From positions 705,308 through 769,307 of the forward strand of contig NZ_NRIR01000001.1 in NCBI RefSeq assembly GCF_002282855.1: a stretch of 64,000 bases of DNA. Direction: 5' to 3'. This document shows, piece after piece, positions 10,498 to 18,258 of this stretch (position 1 is the first letter of the stretch; every line of letters starts with the position of its first letter). The stretch comes from Paraferrimonas sedimenticola. Its GTDB lineage: Bacteria > Pseudomonadota > Gammaproteobacteria > Enterobacterales > Shewanellaceae. The notes below the pieces were generated by a model. The model searched no databases. It was not told the DNA's origin and worked only from the letters and a program-made list of their open reading frames with translations. The position numbers and the translations under genes were made by a program.

Positions 10498-10803
10498 ATG
10501 GTTAAACTAAATCCACTGGCGGAAATTGGCGCGATAAGCGAGTTCTGGCGCGGCTATCAAGCATCGCAACAAAAAAGTGAGTTTGTGATTGCCTCGATAA
10601 AGGTGCCGCTAAACGCACTAAGCTCTAGCTATGACGAGATAATGAGCACAGTGAGTATGCTTAACGACTGCATATGCGGTGTGGATGTGGCGCGTTCGGA
10701 CGCGCAACAAGCGACTTTAGTGGTGGTGGCCGATCCTGTCCAAAACCAGCATCAATGGGCCCAGCTCAAGCAACGCACCCAAGCCGCAATCGACTGGATT
10801 TAA
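10498..10803 (+). CDS. Small soluble protein of unknown function
   Basis: A 101-residue protein with no signal peptide or membrane segment. It has a mixed alpha/beta look (FVIASIKVPLNAL, ATLVVVADPV) and ends with a helix rich in Gln and Trp. The ATG is preceded by GATGGAGTCAGGTT, which contains a good GGAG ribosome site, so it is likely translated. I do not recognise the family. It precedes another unknown gene in the same direction by 97 bases, without a clear terminator between them. Confidence 0.6.
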   Translation: MVKLNPLAEIGAISEFWRGYQASQQKSEFVIASIKVPLNALSSSYDEIMSTVSMLNDCICGVDVARSDAQQATLVVVADPVQNQHQWAQLKQRTQAAIDWI

Positions 10804-10900
10804 GCGAACTTGCTCATAAATCCAGCAAAGAGCTGCTGAAAAGCTTGTAATTCAACGCCGCACAGGTTGAGATGACTCTCAAAAAATAAGGAGTCTATCT

Positions 10901-11485
10901 ATGCCTGCTGGCACCATTACCTCAATTCTACTCGCCTCTGCTGTTACTCACAGCGCCCCTTTGATGAACGCGCAAGCGCAACAAGAGTTCTACAACAACT
11001 TGCTGCCCCTGTGTGGTAAAGCCTTTGAAGGCAAGGTGATCAACCCTACCGCTCAAGACGAGAGTTTCTCGAGCAAGCGTCTGGTAATGCACGTGCGCAA
11101 CTGTGCTGACGGCCAAATTCAAATTCCATTTCACGTTGGCGACAACGCTTCACGCACCTGGATCTTAACTTGGACCGGCTCTGGCATTAGCCTGAAGCAC
11201 GACCACAGACTGCCAAGCGGCGAAGATGACCCTGTGACCATGTACGGCGGCCACACTCAAGCGGCGGGCTTTGCCCACCATCAGTCGTTCCCGGTTGACC
11301 CCTTCTCGCAAGAACTGTTCATCAAGAGCAAAATTCCTGCTTCCACTGGCAACACCTGGCACATGAGTGTTTATCCGGACCGCTTCACCTATGCCTTAAC
11401 TCGCGAAGGGCGTAACTTTGAAGTTCAGTTTGATTTGACCAAACCAGTTGAGTTACCAGTAACTCCGTGGGGTTACAAAGACTAA
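10901..11485 (+). CDS. Exported protein of unknown function
   Basis: A 194-residue protein with a short hydrophobic N-terminus (MPAGTITSILLASAVTHSAP) that looks like a signal peptide. The body has two Cys residues (LPLCGKAFEGKV, RNCADGQI) that could form a periplasmic disulfide, and a His-rich core (ISLKHDHRLPSGEDD, YGGHTQAAGFAHHQSF). I have seen similar unnamed secreted proteins in Shewanella-like bacteria but know no function. The start has an AAGGAG ribosome site. Confidence 0.72.
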   Translation: MPAGTITSILLASAVTHSAPLMNAQAQQEFYNNLLPLCGKAFEGKVINPTAQDESFSSKRLVMHVRNCADGQIQIPFHVGDNASRTWILTWTGSGISLKHDHRLPSGEDDPVTMYGGHTQAAGFAHHQSFPVDPFSQELFIKSKIPASTGNTWHMSVYPDRFTYALTREGRNFEVQFDLTKPVELPVTPWGYKD

Positions 11486-11575
11486 AGTGCCAGCCTTTGT
11501 TTGACTGATAACTTTGGTGACAACCTTATGCTGTGCTAGCTTAACAAGCAGGTATTTTTGAGCTTGGAACCCAAT

Positions 11576-11989
11576 ATGAAAACCCAAATTCTGATCGCCT
11601 CGCTGCTGCTAGCCACAGCCGGCTGCCAAGATGAACCGGCGGCAAAGCCTCAGCCCCAACCCGAGCCTGAGCCAAGGCCACAAGTTAGCCAATTAAAAAG
11701 CGAACCGGTGGAGAAAGTGATGCAGCAAGCTCACGAAAAACAGGCTCAGATGAGCGGTACGGTCAAATACATCGCTCTTGAAGGTGGCTTCTTTGGAATA
11801 ATTGGCGCCGACGGCCAGCAACTACTGCCAAGCAACCTGCCACAAGAGATGCAGAAAAACGGCCTAGTCATCAGCTTTGGCATGCGCCCAGACAATGAAA
11901 CCATGGGCATACAGCAATGGGGCACTCGAGTGGTGTTATCGAACCCGAAAGTCGTCGACGACCGCGGTGTTAGCGACCCAAGCCACTAA
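11576..11989 (+). CDS. Lipoprotein with a small C-terminal beta domain, unknown function
   Basis: The start is placed at ATG 11576, giving 137 residues, because the signal sequence MKTQILIASLLLATAGC then has the right length and a good lipobox (LATAG before Cys17). A proline/glutamate-rich linker (PQPQPEPEPRPQ) follows, then a compact domain with GTVKYIALEGGFFGIIGADG and a conserved WG near the end, probably a small beta barrel. An upstream TTG at 11558 is less likely. The linker suggests a domain held away from the membrane. Confidence 0.7.
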   Translation: MKTQILIASLLLATAGCQDEPAAKPQPQPEPEPRPQVSQLKSEPVEKVMQQAHEKQAQMSGTVKYIALEGGFFGIIGADGQQLLPSNLPQEMQKNGLVISFGMRPDNETMGIQQWGTRVVLSNPKVVDDRGVSDPSH

Positions 11990-11992
11990 CCG

Positions 11993-12062
11993 TTCACATT
12001 AGTGTTTTGTGAACTAGCTCTGCGTTCAAGGCATGCCGCTATGGCATGCTTTGCTTACTTTT
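11993..12062 (+). terminator. Two hairpins downstream of the lipoprotein gene
   Basis: A GTTCACA/TGTGAAC stem at 11993-12015 is followed by a GGCATGCC/GGCATGC stem at about 12030-12050 with a T-rich but interrupted tail (TTTGCTTACTTTT). Termination is likely but the tail is imperfect. Confidence 0.5.
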
Positions 12063-12082
12063 AACTGCTGCGAATTCTCTCG

Positions 12083-12478
12083 ATGTCCGAACCCTTATAT
12101 TGGTTTCAACGCCTGACTAAAACCGCGCTGCGCGCCTTACATATATTGGGAATATGCGGCGTTGGCGGTGGCGTGCTGTTCAATCTGGAGAGCAGTGTGT
12201 TTCAGGACTATTGGCTGATGACGATAGCGACTGGAAGCATATTAATGGGCTGGGAAGTGCTGCGCTCACCCGTGTGGCTGGCACAACTAAAAGGCGTTCT
12301 CACTCTAGTCAAATTGGGGCTGTTGGCGCTGTTCCTACCCTTTCCCGAGTATCAGGGCGAACTATTCATCGCGATTTTGCTATTGAGCGTGTTGGTCACT
12401 CATGGGCCATCGGGACTGCGTCACTTCTCTATCGTACACATGCGCAAAATCTCCTCCAAAGGGGAAATCAAAGGCTAA
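12083..12478 (+). CDS. Predicted inner-membrane protein, unknown function
   Basis: A 131-residue protein with about four hydrophobic helices: ALHILGICGVGGGVLF near residue 18, YWLMTIATGSILMGW near 43, a segment near 70-87, and LFIAILLLSVLVTHG near 94. The glycine-rich first helix is its most striking feature. A short basic tail would lie in the cytoplasm. The family is not recognised. It is followed after 64 bases by another small membrane protein gene in the same direction, and the two may be cotranscribed. Confidence 0.65.
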   Translation: MSEPLYWFQRLTKTALRALHILGICGVGGGVLFNLESSVFQDYWLMTIATGSILMGWEVLRSPVWLAQLKGVLTLVKLGLLALFLPFPEYQGELFIAILLLSVLVTHGPSGLRHFSIVHMRKISSKGEIKG

Positions 12479-12542
12479 CCTTGCCAACTGGATTAGGCTG
12501 CCCTAAGTTAAGGGTTATCCAGGCTAAACTAAGGCGGCCAAG

Positions 12543-12833
12543 TTGTTTCCCTACCCAGAGCATTATCGAATCGCGTTAGCACCACTTCTCACGGGTTTAA
12601 TGGTGGTGTGGGCACTCTTGCTGGACTGGCTGATGCCGGCGGCGCATCCTTTGGCGCTGTACCCCTTGTTGGCTTTCTTTCCCTTGGTGTCGCTGCTGCA
12701 TATCTACCTGATGTTTGACGGACGCGCGCTCAAGCGTCTCGATGCGCTCTTCTACGCGCTAGTCCACATACCGCTGAGCTTTGTGGTGTGGACCTTTTGC
12801 ATCAGTTTGGTGATGGGCAAAGCAATCGGCTAA
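12543..12833 (+). CDS. Small predicted membrane protein, unknown function
   Basis: A 96-residue protein with three hydrophobic helices (LAPLLTGLMVVWALLLDWL, LYPLLAFFPLVSLLHIYLM, IPLSFVVWTFCISLVMG). The start is a TTG preceded by AAGG eight bases upstream; no ATG lies near the N-terminus, so the TTG is preferred. No family is recognised. It is the last plus-strand gene before the small-RNA-like cluster. Confidence 0.6.
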   Translation: MFPYPEHYRIALAPLLTGLMVVWALLLDWLMPAAHPLALYPLLAFFPLVSLLHIYLMFDGRALKRLDALFYALVHIPLSFVVWTFCISLVMGKAIG

Positions 12834-12851
12834 CATCCCTCGCCCAGACCA

Positions 12852-12896
12852 CCAGATCACACCCAAACAACACATTGATAACACACTGTCACACAG
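12852..12896 (+). promoter_or_regulatory. ACAC-rich upstream element of small-RNA unit A
   Basis: A stretch of repeated ACAC/CACA words ending in GTCACACAG. The final CACAG (12892-12896) begins 68 bases before the TCTCCTTG motif of unit A, almost the same spacing as in units B and C. A -10-like AATAAT lies at 12917-12922, but no -35 consensus is present. Confidence 0.5.
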
Positions 12897-12917
12897 CCAA
12901 TTCGGCCTGTGTTGGCA

Positions 12918-13007
12918 ATAATGAACCCATGAATTAAGCCCAGCTTAGTTTCATGCATCTCTCCTTGTATATTGTTTTTGCCTCGGTTTTTACCGAGGTT
13001 TTTTTTG
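12918..13007 (+). ncRNA. Candidate small RNA, unit A of a tandem trio
   Basis: This segment has the same layout as units B and C but a diverged sequence. A 5' hairpin at 12928-12955 has outer arms CATGAA/TTCATG and inner arms TAAGC/GCTTA. A pyrimidine-rich single-stranded stretch with TCTCCTTG at 12960-12967 follows. It ends with a perfect intrinsic terminator, CCTCGG/CCGAGG plus eight T (12981-13006). There is no plausible reading frame with a ribosome site. The exact 5' end is unknown. TCTCCTTG is complementary to Shine-Dalgarno sequences, which suggests a base-pairing regulator. Confidence 0.6.
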
Positions 13008-13021
13008 CTTAAAAATCAGCA

Positions 13022-13050
13022 ACACACAAACGACACACAAGAGTACACAG
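13022..13050 (+). promoter_or_regulatory. ACAC-rich upstream element of small-RNA unit B
   Basis: ACACACAAAC, GACACACAAG and GTACACAG follow each other at about helical-turn spacing. The last CACAG (13046-13050) begins 69 bases before TCTCCTTG of unit B. A TGTAAT (13076-13081) or TACTGT (13073-13078) could be the -10. The pattern fits an activator-dependent promoter. Confidence 0.5.
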
Positions 13051-13080
13051 CCAAAATAAGGCTCATCTAACATACTGTAA

Positions 13081-13168
13081 TCACGCGTTAAGCAAAGCGC
13101 TTAACCAACCGAATTCTCCTTGCTAAGTTGTAAGCTTCGCCCCAGACCATTGTCTGGGGCTTTTTTTT
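13081..13168 (+). ncRNA. Candidate small RNA, unit B of a tandem trio
   Basis: The unit begins with a hairpin GTTAAGC/GCTTAAC with loop AAAGC (13087-13105), then a linker with TCTCCTTG (13115-13122), then a terminator GCCCCAGAC/GTCTGGGGC with eight T (13139-13168). Over 87 bases it differs from unit C at only two positions, 13091 and 13101. These pair with each other in the stem (A-T here, G-C in unit C), which is direct covariation evidence for a folded RNA. No open reading frame with a ribosome site fits. Confidence 0.75.
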
Positions 13169-13197
13169 GGTTGTGTACCTTTAGTTGTGAACACAGG

Positions 13198-13226
13198 ACA
13201 CACAAACTCACACAAGTGTCACACAG
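13198..13226 (+). promoter_or_regulatory. ACAC-rich upstream element of small-RNA unit C
   Basis: ACACACAAAC, TCACACAAG and GTCACACAG parallel the element of unit B although the bases between element and RNA have diverged. The final CACAG (13222-13226) begins 69 bases before the TCTCCTTG of unit C. Confidence 0.5.
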
Positions 13227-13256
13227 AGTAATTTAGCGAACAGTGCGATAGTTAAC

Positions 13257-13343
13257 TCACGCGTTAGGCAAAGCGCCTAACCAACCGAATTCTCCTTGCT
13301 AAGTTGTAAGCTTCGCCCCAGACCATTGTCTGGGGCTTTTTTT
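13257..13343 (+). ncRNA. Candidate small RNA, unit C of a tandem trio
   Basis: A near-identical copy of unit B: hairpin GTTAGGC/GCCTAAC with loop AAAGC (13263-13281), TCTCCTTG at 13291-13298, and terminator GCCCCAGAC/GTCTGGGGC plus seven T (13315-13343). The only two differences from unit B are a compensatory base pair in the first stem. The region between the units has diverged much more than the units, so selection appears to act on the RNA. It lies just past the convergent end of the POT transporter gene. Confidence 0.75.
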
Positions 13344-13349
13344 ATTCCA

Positions 13350-13380
13350 AAAAAAATCGCCACACAAGGCGACGATTTTC
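13350..13380 (-). terminator. Terminator of the POT transporter gene
   Basis: On the minus strand a TCGCC/GGCGA stem with a 6-base loop is followed by a run of eight T. It lies 19 bases past the stop at 13399. Confidence 0.75.
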
Positions 13381-13398
13381 TAAGGGTTAGATATCAGC

Positions 13399-14922
13399 TT
13401 AGGCTGGCTGGTCACTCAGGTTTAAGCTGCGTTGTTTCAGTAACCACTTCCCGTAGAAGTAGAAGCCAACTGCCGAACACAGACCGACACAGCCCATGAT
13501 CTGCCATACCAGACCAATGTTGAACATCTCGGCCATCTGCGCGGTCAGTTCCCACTTCTCGATGCCGGTAACTTCTACCAGAGCGTTAAAGTGCTCACCG
13601 TTAGCTACCGCGTCGATTTGACCTTGAGTCCAGCCATGGTCATCTGCCAGCAGTTGCTTAGACAGCGTTTCTTTCGAGGCCCACTTGTCGTACATCAGCG
13701 GCGCGGTGGCACTTTCTAGTACCATACCAATACCCACAGAGAACTCTTTAAAGCCAAGGTACATGGCTTTCTTGTCCGAAGGCGCGACGTTGGCAATGAA
13801 CTCTTTGGCTTTCGGGCTGGCTAGCATCTCACCGGTAGAGAACATGGCAATCGCCAGCGCCATAAACCAGGCGTAGTGGAAGTCGGCAATGACGAACATG
13901 GCGCCACTACACAACAAACAACCGGCCACAATGGCATCCATGGTGCGGAACTTAGCCGCTACACCCGCGACGATGAAACAGGTCAGCATGATAAGGCCAG
14001 CGTTGATGTTCATTAGGCCTTCTGGCATCACTTTAGTACCGGCGAAGTCTAGCCCCAAAATGCCAATCCAAAAGCCAGAATCAGTACCACCTGAGCCAAA
14101 CAGAGTGGTCACAATGACGCTAGTGTCTACCCAGTCGCGGATGTGTACTGGCAGAACGTCAAACAGCGAGAAGAACATGTACCAGAACATGGCAAAGATA
14201 CCAGTGTACAGCAGCATGATCGGACGGAAGAACTCGTTGAGTGACTCTTTTAGCAGGGACTGATGAGCTTCGGCATTAGCTTTGCGAGCCAAACGCGCTT
14301 CTTTACCTGGCTCTTTGTAGGCCAATAACAGCAAGAAGTTTAGCGAGATGATAACCGCACAGGCGTAGAACACGTTGTCCCAAGACAGCTGTCGCAATTG
14401 CGCTGCTACCAAAGGCCCTGCCCAACCACCAATGTTTACTGTCTGGTAGAAAATACCCCAGCCCATGGAGGAGTTTTGCGGCGTGGTAGTATTGGCCAGC
14501 GTCCCTTGAATTCCGGGTTTAAAGATACCCGTACCCAAAGCCAGAATCACGGCACCTGCTAGGAAGCCCTCAAAGAAGGGGAACCAAGCCATTACCAGAT
14601 AACCGGCAATCTTGACGATTGTCGATAGCGCGATAGTTTCTTTGTAACCCAAACGGTCGGCCAGGCCGCCGATGAGTACAGGGGTAAAGCTTTGTACCGC
14701 AGCCCATGCGGTCAAAATAATACCGAAGTCGGTCATGGTAATACCAAGACCACCATTGGCTGCCGAGTCAGTGGCGTACAAACCCGCGGTCGATTTGACC
14801 CCGTAGTATGCCAATCGCTCGACCATCTCCATGCCACCGATTATCCAAAATACGTATCCGAGACTCGCAATCGAGGCCCAAAAGCCAAGTTGCTTGCCAT
14901 CAATTTGTTGACTGGGAGACAT
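13399..14922 (-). CDS. POT/PTR-type major facilitator transporter
   Basis: A 507-residue inner-membrane protein of the major facilitator superfamily. The first helix carries the POT hallmark ExxER (EMVERLAYYG, near residues 32-41), which couples peptide uptake to protons, and a later segment has the PTR signature LGTGIFKPGIQG. Extra loop residues near 260-290 and 400-450 make it longer than the E. coli Dtp proteins. It most likely imports di- or tripeptides, though some members carry other solutes. It is transcribed alone and converges on the small-RNA cluster. Confidence 0.82.
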   Translation of the reverse strand: MSPSQQIDGKQLGFWASIASLGYVFWIIGGMEMVERLAYYGVKSTAGLYATDSAANGGLGITMTDFGIILTAWAAVQSFTPVLIGGLADRLGYKETIALSTIVKIAGYLVMAWFPFFEGFLAGAVILALGTGIFKPGIQGTLANTTTPQNSSMGWGIFYQTVNIGGWAGPLVAAQLRQLSWDNVFYACAVIISLNFLLLLAYKEPGKEARLARKANAEAHQSLLKESLNEFFRPIMLLYTGIFAMFWYMFFSLFDVLPVHIRDWVDTSVIVTTLFGSGGTDSGFWIGILGLDFAGTKVMPEGLMNINAGLIMLTCFIVAGVAAKFRTMDAIVAGCLLCSGAMFVIADFHYAWFMALAIAMFSTGEMLASPKAKEFIANVAPSDKKAMYLGFKEFSVGIGMVLESATAPLMYDKWASKETLSKQLLADDHGWTQGQIDAVANGEHFNALVEVTGIEKWELTAQMAEMFNIGLVWQIMGCVGLCSAVGFYFYGKWLLKQRSLNLSDQPA

Positions 14923-15105
14923 TCACACCCCTTTTAGTTCTTATAAGTATTGGTACTGCCCTGCGAGTCGATGCTCACTTGAGGGTCAGTCAGGTTAAAC
15001 TAAAGTTCTGAGTGAATAAACCCGACCACTTCTAAAAATGCTTGCTCGGGTCGCATTTCGCCATTAAGGTGTGCGCCAACTAACCCCACAAGCCTCGGAG
15101 CATCA

Positions 15106-15783
15106 ATGCCTGATTTTGTCTACCAACCGCCAAAGACCCCGCATTTGGACGTGCTGCATCAAGACAAAGACATCATAGTGCTCAACAAGCCTTCCGGTTT
15201 GTTGTCGGTGCCAGGGCGGGATCCGGCCCACTACGACTCGATTTACGCGCGAGTGCTCGAAGAGCATCCCAATGCGCAAATTGTGCATCGTTTGGACATG
15301 GCCACCTCTGGAGTGATTGTGGTGGCACTGCGCCGAAATGCCGAGCGCGAGTTAAAGCGTCAGTTTCGAGACCGTGAGACTAGCAAGACCTATCACGCAC
15401 GAGTGTGGGGACACTTAGAGCAGAAGCAAGGCAGTGTGGACTTGCCATTGATTTGCGACTGGCCCAATCGCCCGAAACAGATGGTGTGTTATGAGAATGG
15501 CAAGCCGTCGCTGACCCACTACAAGGTGTTGCGGGAAGATAAGCAGTCGAGCTTGGTTGAACTGACGCCCATAACTGGCCGTAGCCACCAGTTGCGAGTG
15601 CACATGATGGCATTGGGACATCCGATTCTTGGGGATAACTTTTACGCGGAAGCCCAAGCCAAGGCCCTATCGCCGCGACTGTTACTGCACGCCAGCTCGC
15701 TGACCATTGCCCACCCATATAGCGAGCAAGAGCTGACCTTTGCTTGTGAGGCCAGCTTCTTAGAACCTGAAGGCGAGCAATAA
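15106..15783 (+). CDS. rluA: Dual-specificity 23S rRNA/tRNA pseudouridine synthase
   Basis: RluA makes pseudouridine at 23S rRNA position 746 and tRNA position 32. The 225-residue protein has the catalytic motif HRLDMATSG with Asp64, the same residue number as in E. coli (219 residues), and the downstream GRSHQLRVHM motif near residue 159 that separates RluA from longer relatives RluC and RluD. There is no S4 domain, as expected. A CGGAG ribosome site precedes the ATG. Its stop is one base from that of the convergent AstE-like gene. Confidence 0.93.
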   Translation: MPDFVYQPPKTPHLDVLHQDKDIIVLNKPSGLLSVPGRDPAHYDSIYARVLEEHPNAQIVHRLDMATSGVIVVALRRNAERELKRQFRDRETSKTYHARVWGHLEQKQGSVDLPLICDWPNRPKQMVCYENGKPSLTHYKVLREDKQSSLVELTPITGRSHQLRVHMMALGHPILGDNFYAEAQAKALSPRLLLHASSLTIAHPYSEQELTFACEASFLEPEGEQ

Positions 15784-15784
15784 G

Positions 15785-16885
15785 CTAGAGCTTGTAATAG
15801 TTGGTCATCAACTTGTAAAGCTCAGTACCTTGGTGCACCGCGGCTGATGCAAAGTGCAGCACAGGAATCGCATCTTGAGGTAGGTTCAAAGTCTCGACCA
15901 CCTGCCCTTGGCCGATTTGCTCAAGCTTTAACAAGCGAGCCAGTGGCTCACCGGCTTTTAGCGGCTCACCTAATGGAGCCAAATACTCCACCATGGCGCC
16001 ACCTGGCGCGTGCAACTTGCGATAGTCTTTTAACAAGCAAGCGTATCTGTCCATTTTCGCCGGTGCTGGCGCATCGGCGATCACGCCGTTGTTGCCCAAA
16101 AAGCTAGTGATGCCGATGGCGTCCTGATCCGCGGCCTCAATGTCGATGAGCTCCTGACTGCCAAGTTCGAGGGTGTAGGCCTGAACCGCCATCGCCTGAT
16201 TGTGGCCACGCTTGGCCAGCGCTTGTTGCAATTGCCACCAAGGATGAAAACAGGCTTCATCGAGCGCACCAGCAAACTCATTGGGCATGAGCAAGACGCA
16301 AGGAATGTTTAAGTGGCTGGCCTGGGCTTTGAGGATCTCAGGGCAATACAGGTGGCGACAAGACTTGGGCCCTGTGTGCAAGTCCAGCACAATATCGTGC
16401 TCATGGGCCAAGGCTTGCAAGCGGTAACAAAGATGCTGACCAGTACTCACTCCCCAAGGGTTTACTAAGCGTGTCTCGCACTGCTCGACCAAGTGAGCGC
16501 GAAAGGCGTGAGTGAGCGCATCGCCGCTGAGCTCAGGGTTGGCGTCCAGCCAAGCCTCTACATCAATGTGATCACCCAGATATTGGCGATTCCAGTTAAC
16601 CCCGGTAACCGGGTCGAATCGGCCCAAAGTAAACTCACCGCTTTTCTGGTTAATACCCATCGGGTTGGACAATGGTACCAAAGTGACTTCGCCGTATACT
16701 TCTAGAGTTTTAAGGCGCTCAAGTAGCGCCAACAATACGGCGTTACCCTGCACTTCGGCACCGTGCAAATTGGCTTGAATGTAGACCTTGGGACCAGGGC
16801 GGCCCTGATTGTATCGATACACAGGCACGTCTAGTGCTTGCCCGGTGGCTAATTGCCCAACGGTGATCGATTCTTTATTTAGCAT
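15785..16885 (-). CDS. Succinylglutamate desuccinylase/aspartoacylase family zinc hydrolase
   Basis: A 366-residue M14-type carboxypeptidase-like protein. Zinc ligands are visible as HGAEVQGN (His and Glu of HxxE near residue 41) and DLHTG (near 169); TLELGSQE near 240 likely gives the catalytic Glu. The C-terminal part is a beta-rich domain as in other members. Such enzymes remove acyl groups from amino acids, but there is no arginine-degradation operon here, so AstE itself is unlikely. It is 21 bases downstream of lysC and probably cotranscribed, so it may fall under lysine control. Confidence 0.83.
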   Translation of the reverse strand: MLNKESITVGQLATGQALDVPVYRYNQGRPGPKVYIQANLHGAEVQGNAVLLALLERLKTLEVYGEVTLVPLSNPMGINQKSGEFTLGRFDPVTGVNWNRQYLGDHIDVEAWLDANPELSGDALTHAFRAHLVEQCETRLVNPWGVSTGQHLCYRLQALAHEHDIVLDLHTGPKSCRHLYCPEILKAQASHLNIPCVLLMPNEFAGALDEACFHPWWQLQQALAKRGHNQAMAVQAYTLELGSQELIDIEAADQDAIGITSFLGNNGVIADAPAPAKMDRYACLLKDYRKLHAPGGAMVEYLAPLGEPLKAGEPLARLLKLEQIGQGQVVETLNLPQDAIPVLHFASAAVHQGTELYKLMTNYYKL

Positions 16886-16906
16886 GAGTGTCCTTTGCCC
16901 TTGGTC

Positions 16907-18256
16907 TTACTCAAACAACGCGCGGTGCAAACGCTGCACCACAGCCTCGACATCGTTTTGCTCAACCAAGAAGCAGATGTTGTGCGGGCTTGCCCCTTGG
17001 CAAATCAAACGCACGTTAAATTCACTAATCAATTCAAAAACTTTAGCGCAAACACCGGGAGTCGAGGCAATGCGATTGCCGATAATGCCGATAAGCGCCA
17101 AATCCTGCTCGACGCTCACCTCGCACAAGGGCGATAGGTCTTTAAGAAGCTGGGGCTGAACCAAGGCCTTGCCAGAAGAATCAGAGCCGGTTTGGTCAAG
17201 AGTCAGCGCCACCGACACTTCGGAGGTGGTTATCAAATCAACACTAATGTGGTGTTTGGCTAGTACTGCAAACAACTCAGCCAGGAAACCCTGAGCGTGT
17301 AGCATGTTAAGGCTATGACAGGTCAGTAGGGTTTGCTCTTTGCGTACCGCTAAAGCGCGGAAAGTGGGCTCGGTTTGGACCCGGTCGCGGATCCAGGTAC
17401 CACCGCTTTGCGGGTCGCGACTGCTACCAACAAACACGTCAATGCCCGCACGGACCGCAGGTACGATAGTCGCCGGGTGCAGAACTTTGGCGCCAAAGGT
17501 GGCCATTTCCGCCGCTTCATTAAAGGTAATTTCGCGAATAACACCGGCGTTGGCGACCATGCGTGGGTCGGTGGTATAGATACCGGCGACATCAGTCCAG
17601 ATTTGCAGGTTGTCCGCATTCAGCGCTTCGGCAAATATCGCCGCGCTAAAATCGCTACCGCCACGACCTAGCGTGGTGGTTTGGCCCTTGTCATCGGCTC
17701 CTACAAACCCTTGGGTCACCTGAATCGCTTGAGCCAGACGTGGCGCTAAGTGTTCATTTGCCAATAGCTGGACTTGCTCGTGCTGCACTTGGGCGCGACC
17801 AAAGTGACTGTCGGTGCGAATCACGGTTTTGGCATCAAAGCACTCAGCCACGCCGCCGTTTTGATTCAAGACTTCAGTAAAAAGCAGCGATGAGCAGGCT
17901 TCGCCTAGAGAAAGCAGACGCTCGCGACGCTCGGGGAGATTTTGCTGAGCTTGGGCTTCGGCCAACTCGCCAATTTCGGATAAATAGGCATCGAGCTGAC
18001 TAGCCAAGGCTTGTGGACGCCCTAACTGATTAAAAATCCCAGATTGAATCTCACTGATTTGGCTGAGGTAGTTTTGACGAAGTTGTGGCTCACCCACGCC
18101 GTTCGACAAACTGACAAGCAGATTGGTGACCCCAGCAGAGGCACTGACTACCACCACTCGAATGTTGTTGTCCGCCAATACAATGTCGGCGCAGCGACGC
18201 ATAGCATCGATGTTTGCGACCGAGGTACCACCAAACTTGGCTACAGAACAATTCAT
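16907..18256 (-). CDS. lysC: Lysine-sensitive aspartokinase III
   Basis: LysC phosphorylates aspartate, the first step toward lysine, threonine and methionine, and is feedback-inhibited by lysine. Starting at ATG 18254-18256 gives 449 residues, the same as E. coli LysC; a longer in-frame extension to 18322 would run through the riboswitch platform and is rejected. Motifs include KFGGTSVA at the N-terminus, TTTLGRGGSDF for ATP/aspartate binding, and two C-terminal ACT domains with SVDLITTSEVSVALTL. A GGAG ribosome site lies seven bases upstream, inside a hairpin controlled by a lysine riboswitch. Confidence 0.97.
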   Translation of the reverse strand: MNCSVAKFGGTSVANIDAMRRCADIVLADNNIRVVVVSASAGVTNLLVSLSNGVGEPQLRQNYLSQISEIQSGIFNQLGRPQALASQLDAYLSEIGELAEAQAQQNLPERRERLLSLGEACSSLLFTEVLNQNGGVAECFDAKTVIRTDSHFGRAQVQHEQVQLLANEHLAPRLAQAIQVTQGFVGADDKGQTTTLGRGGSDFSAAIFAEALNADNLQIWTDVAGIYTTDPRMVANAGVIREITFNEAAEMATFGAKVLHPATIVPAVRAGIDVFVGSSRDPQSGGTWIRDRVQTEPTFRALAVRKEQTLLTCHSLNMLHAQGFLAELFAVLAKHHISVDLITTSEVSVALTLDQTGSDSSGKALVQPQLLKDLSPLCEVSVEQDLALIGIIGNRIASTPGVCAKVFELISEFNVRLICQGASPHNICFLVEQNDVEAVVQRLHRALFE

Positions 18257-18258
18257 TA

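Noticed and set aside
12841..13380. Csr/Rsm-type sponge RNA for the tandem small-RNA units
   Set aside because: The hairpin loops do not carry repeated GGA motifs; the shared motif is instead CTCC.
12841..13380. CRISPR array suggested by repeated segments
   Set aside because: There are only two near-identical 87-base units plus a diverged third, each ending in a terminator, with no short regular spacers and no cas genes.
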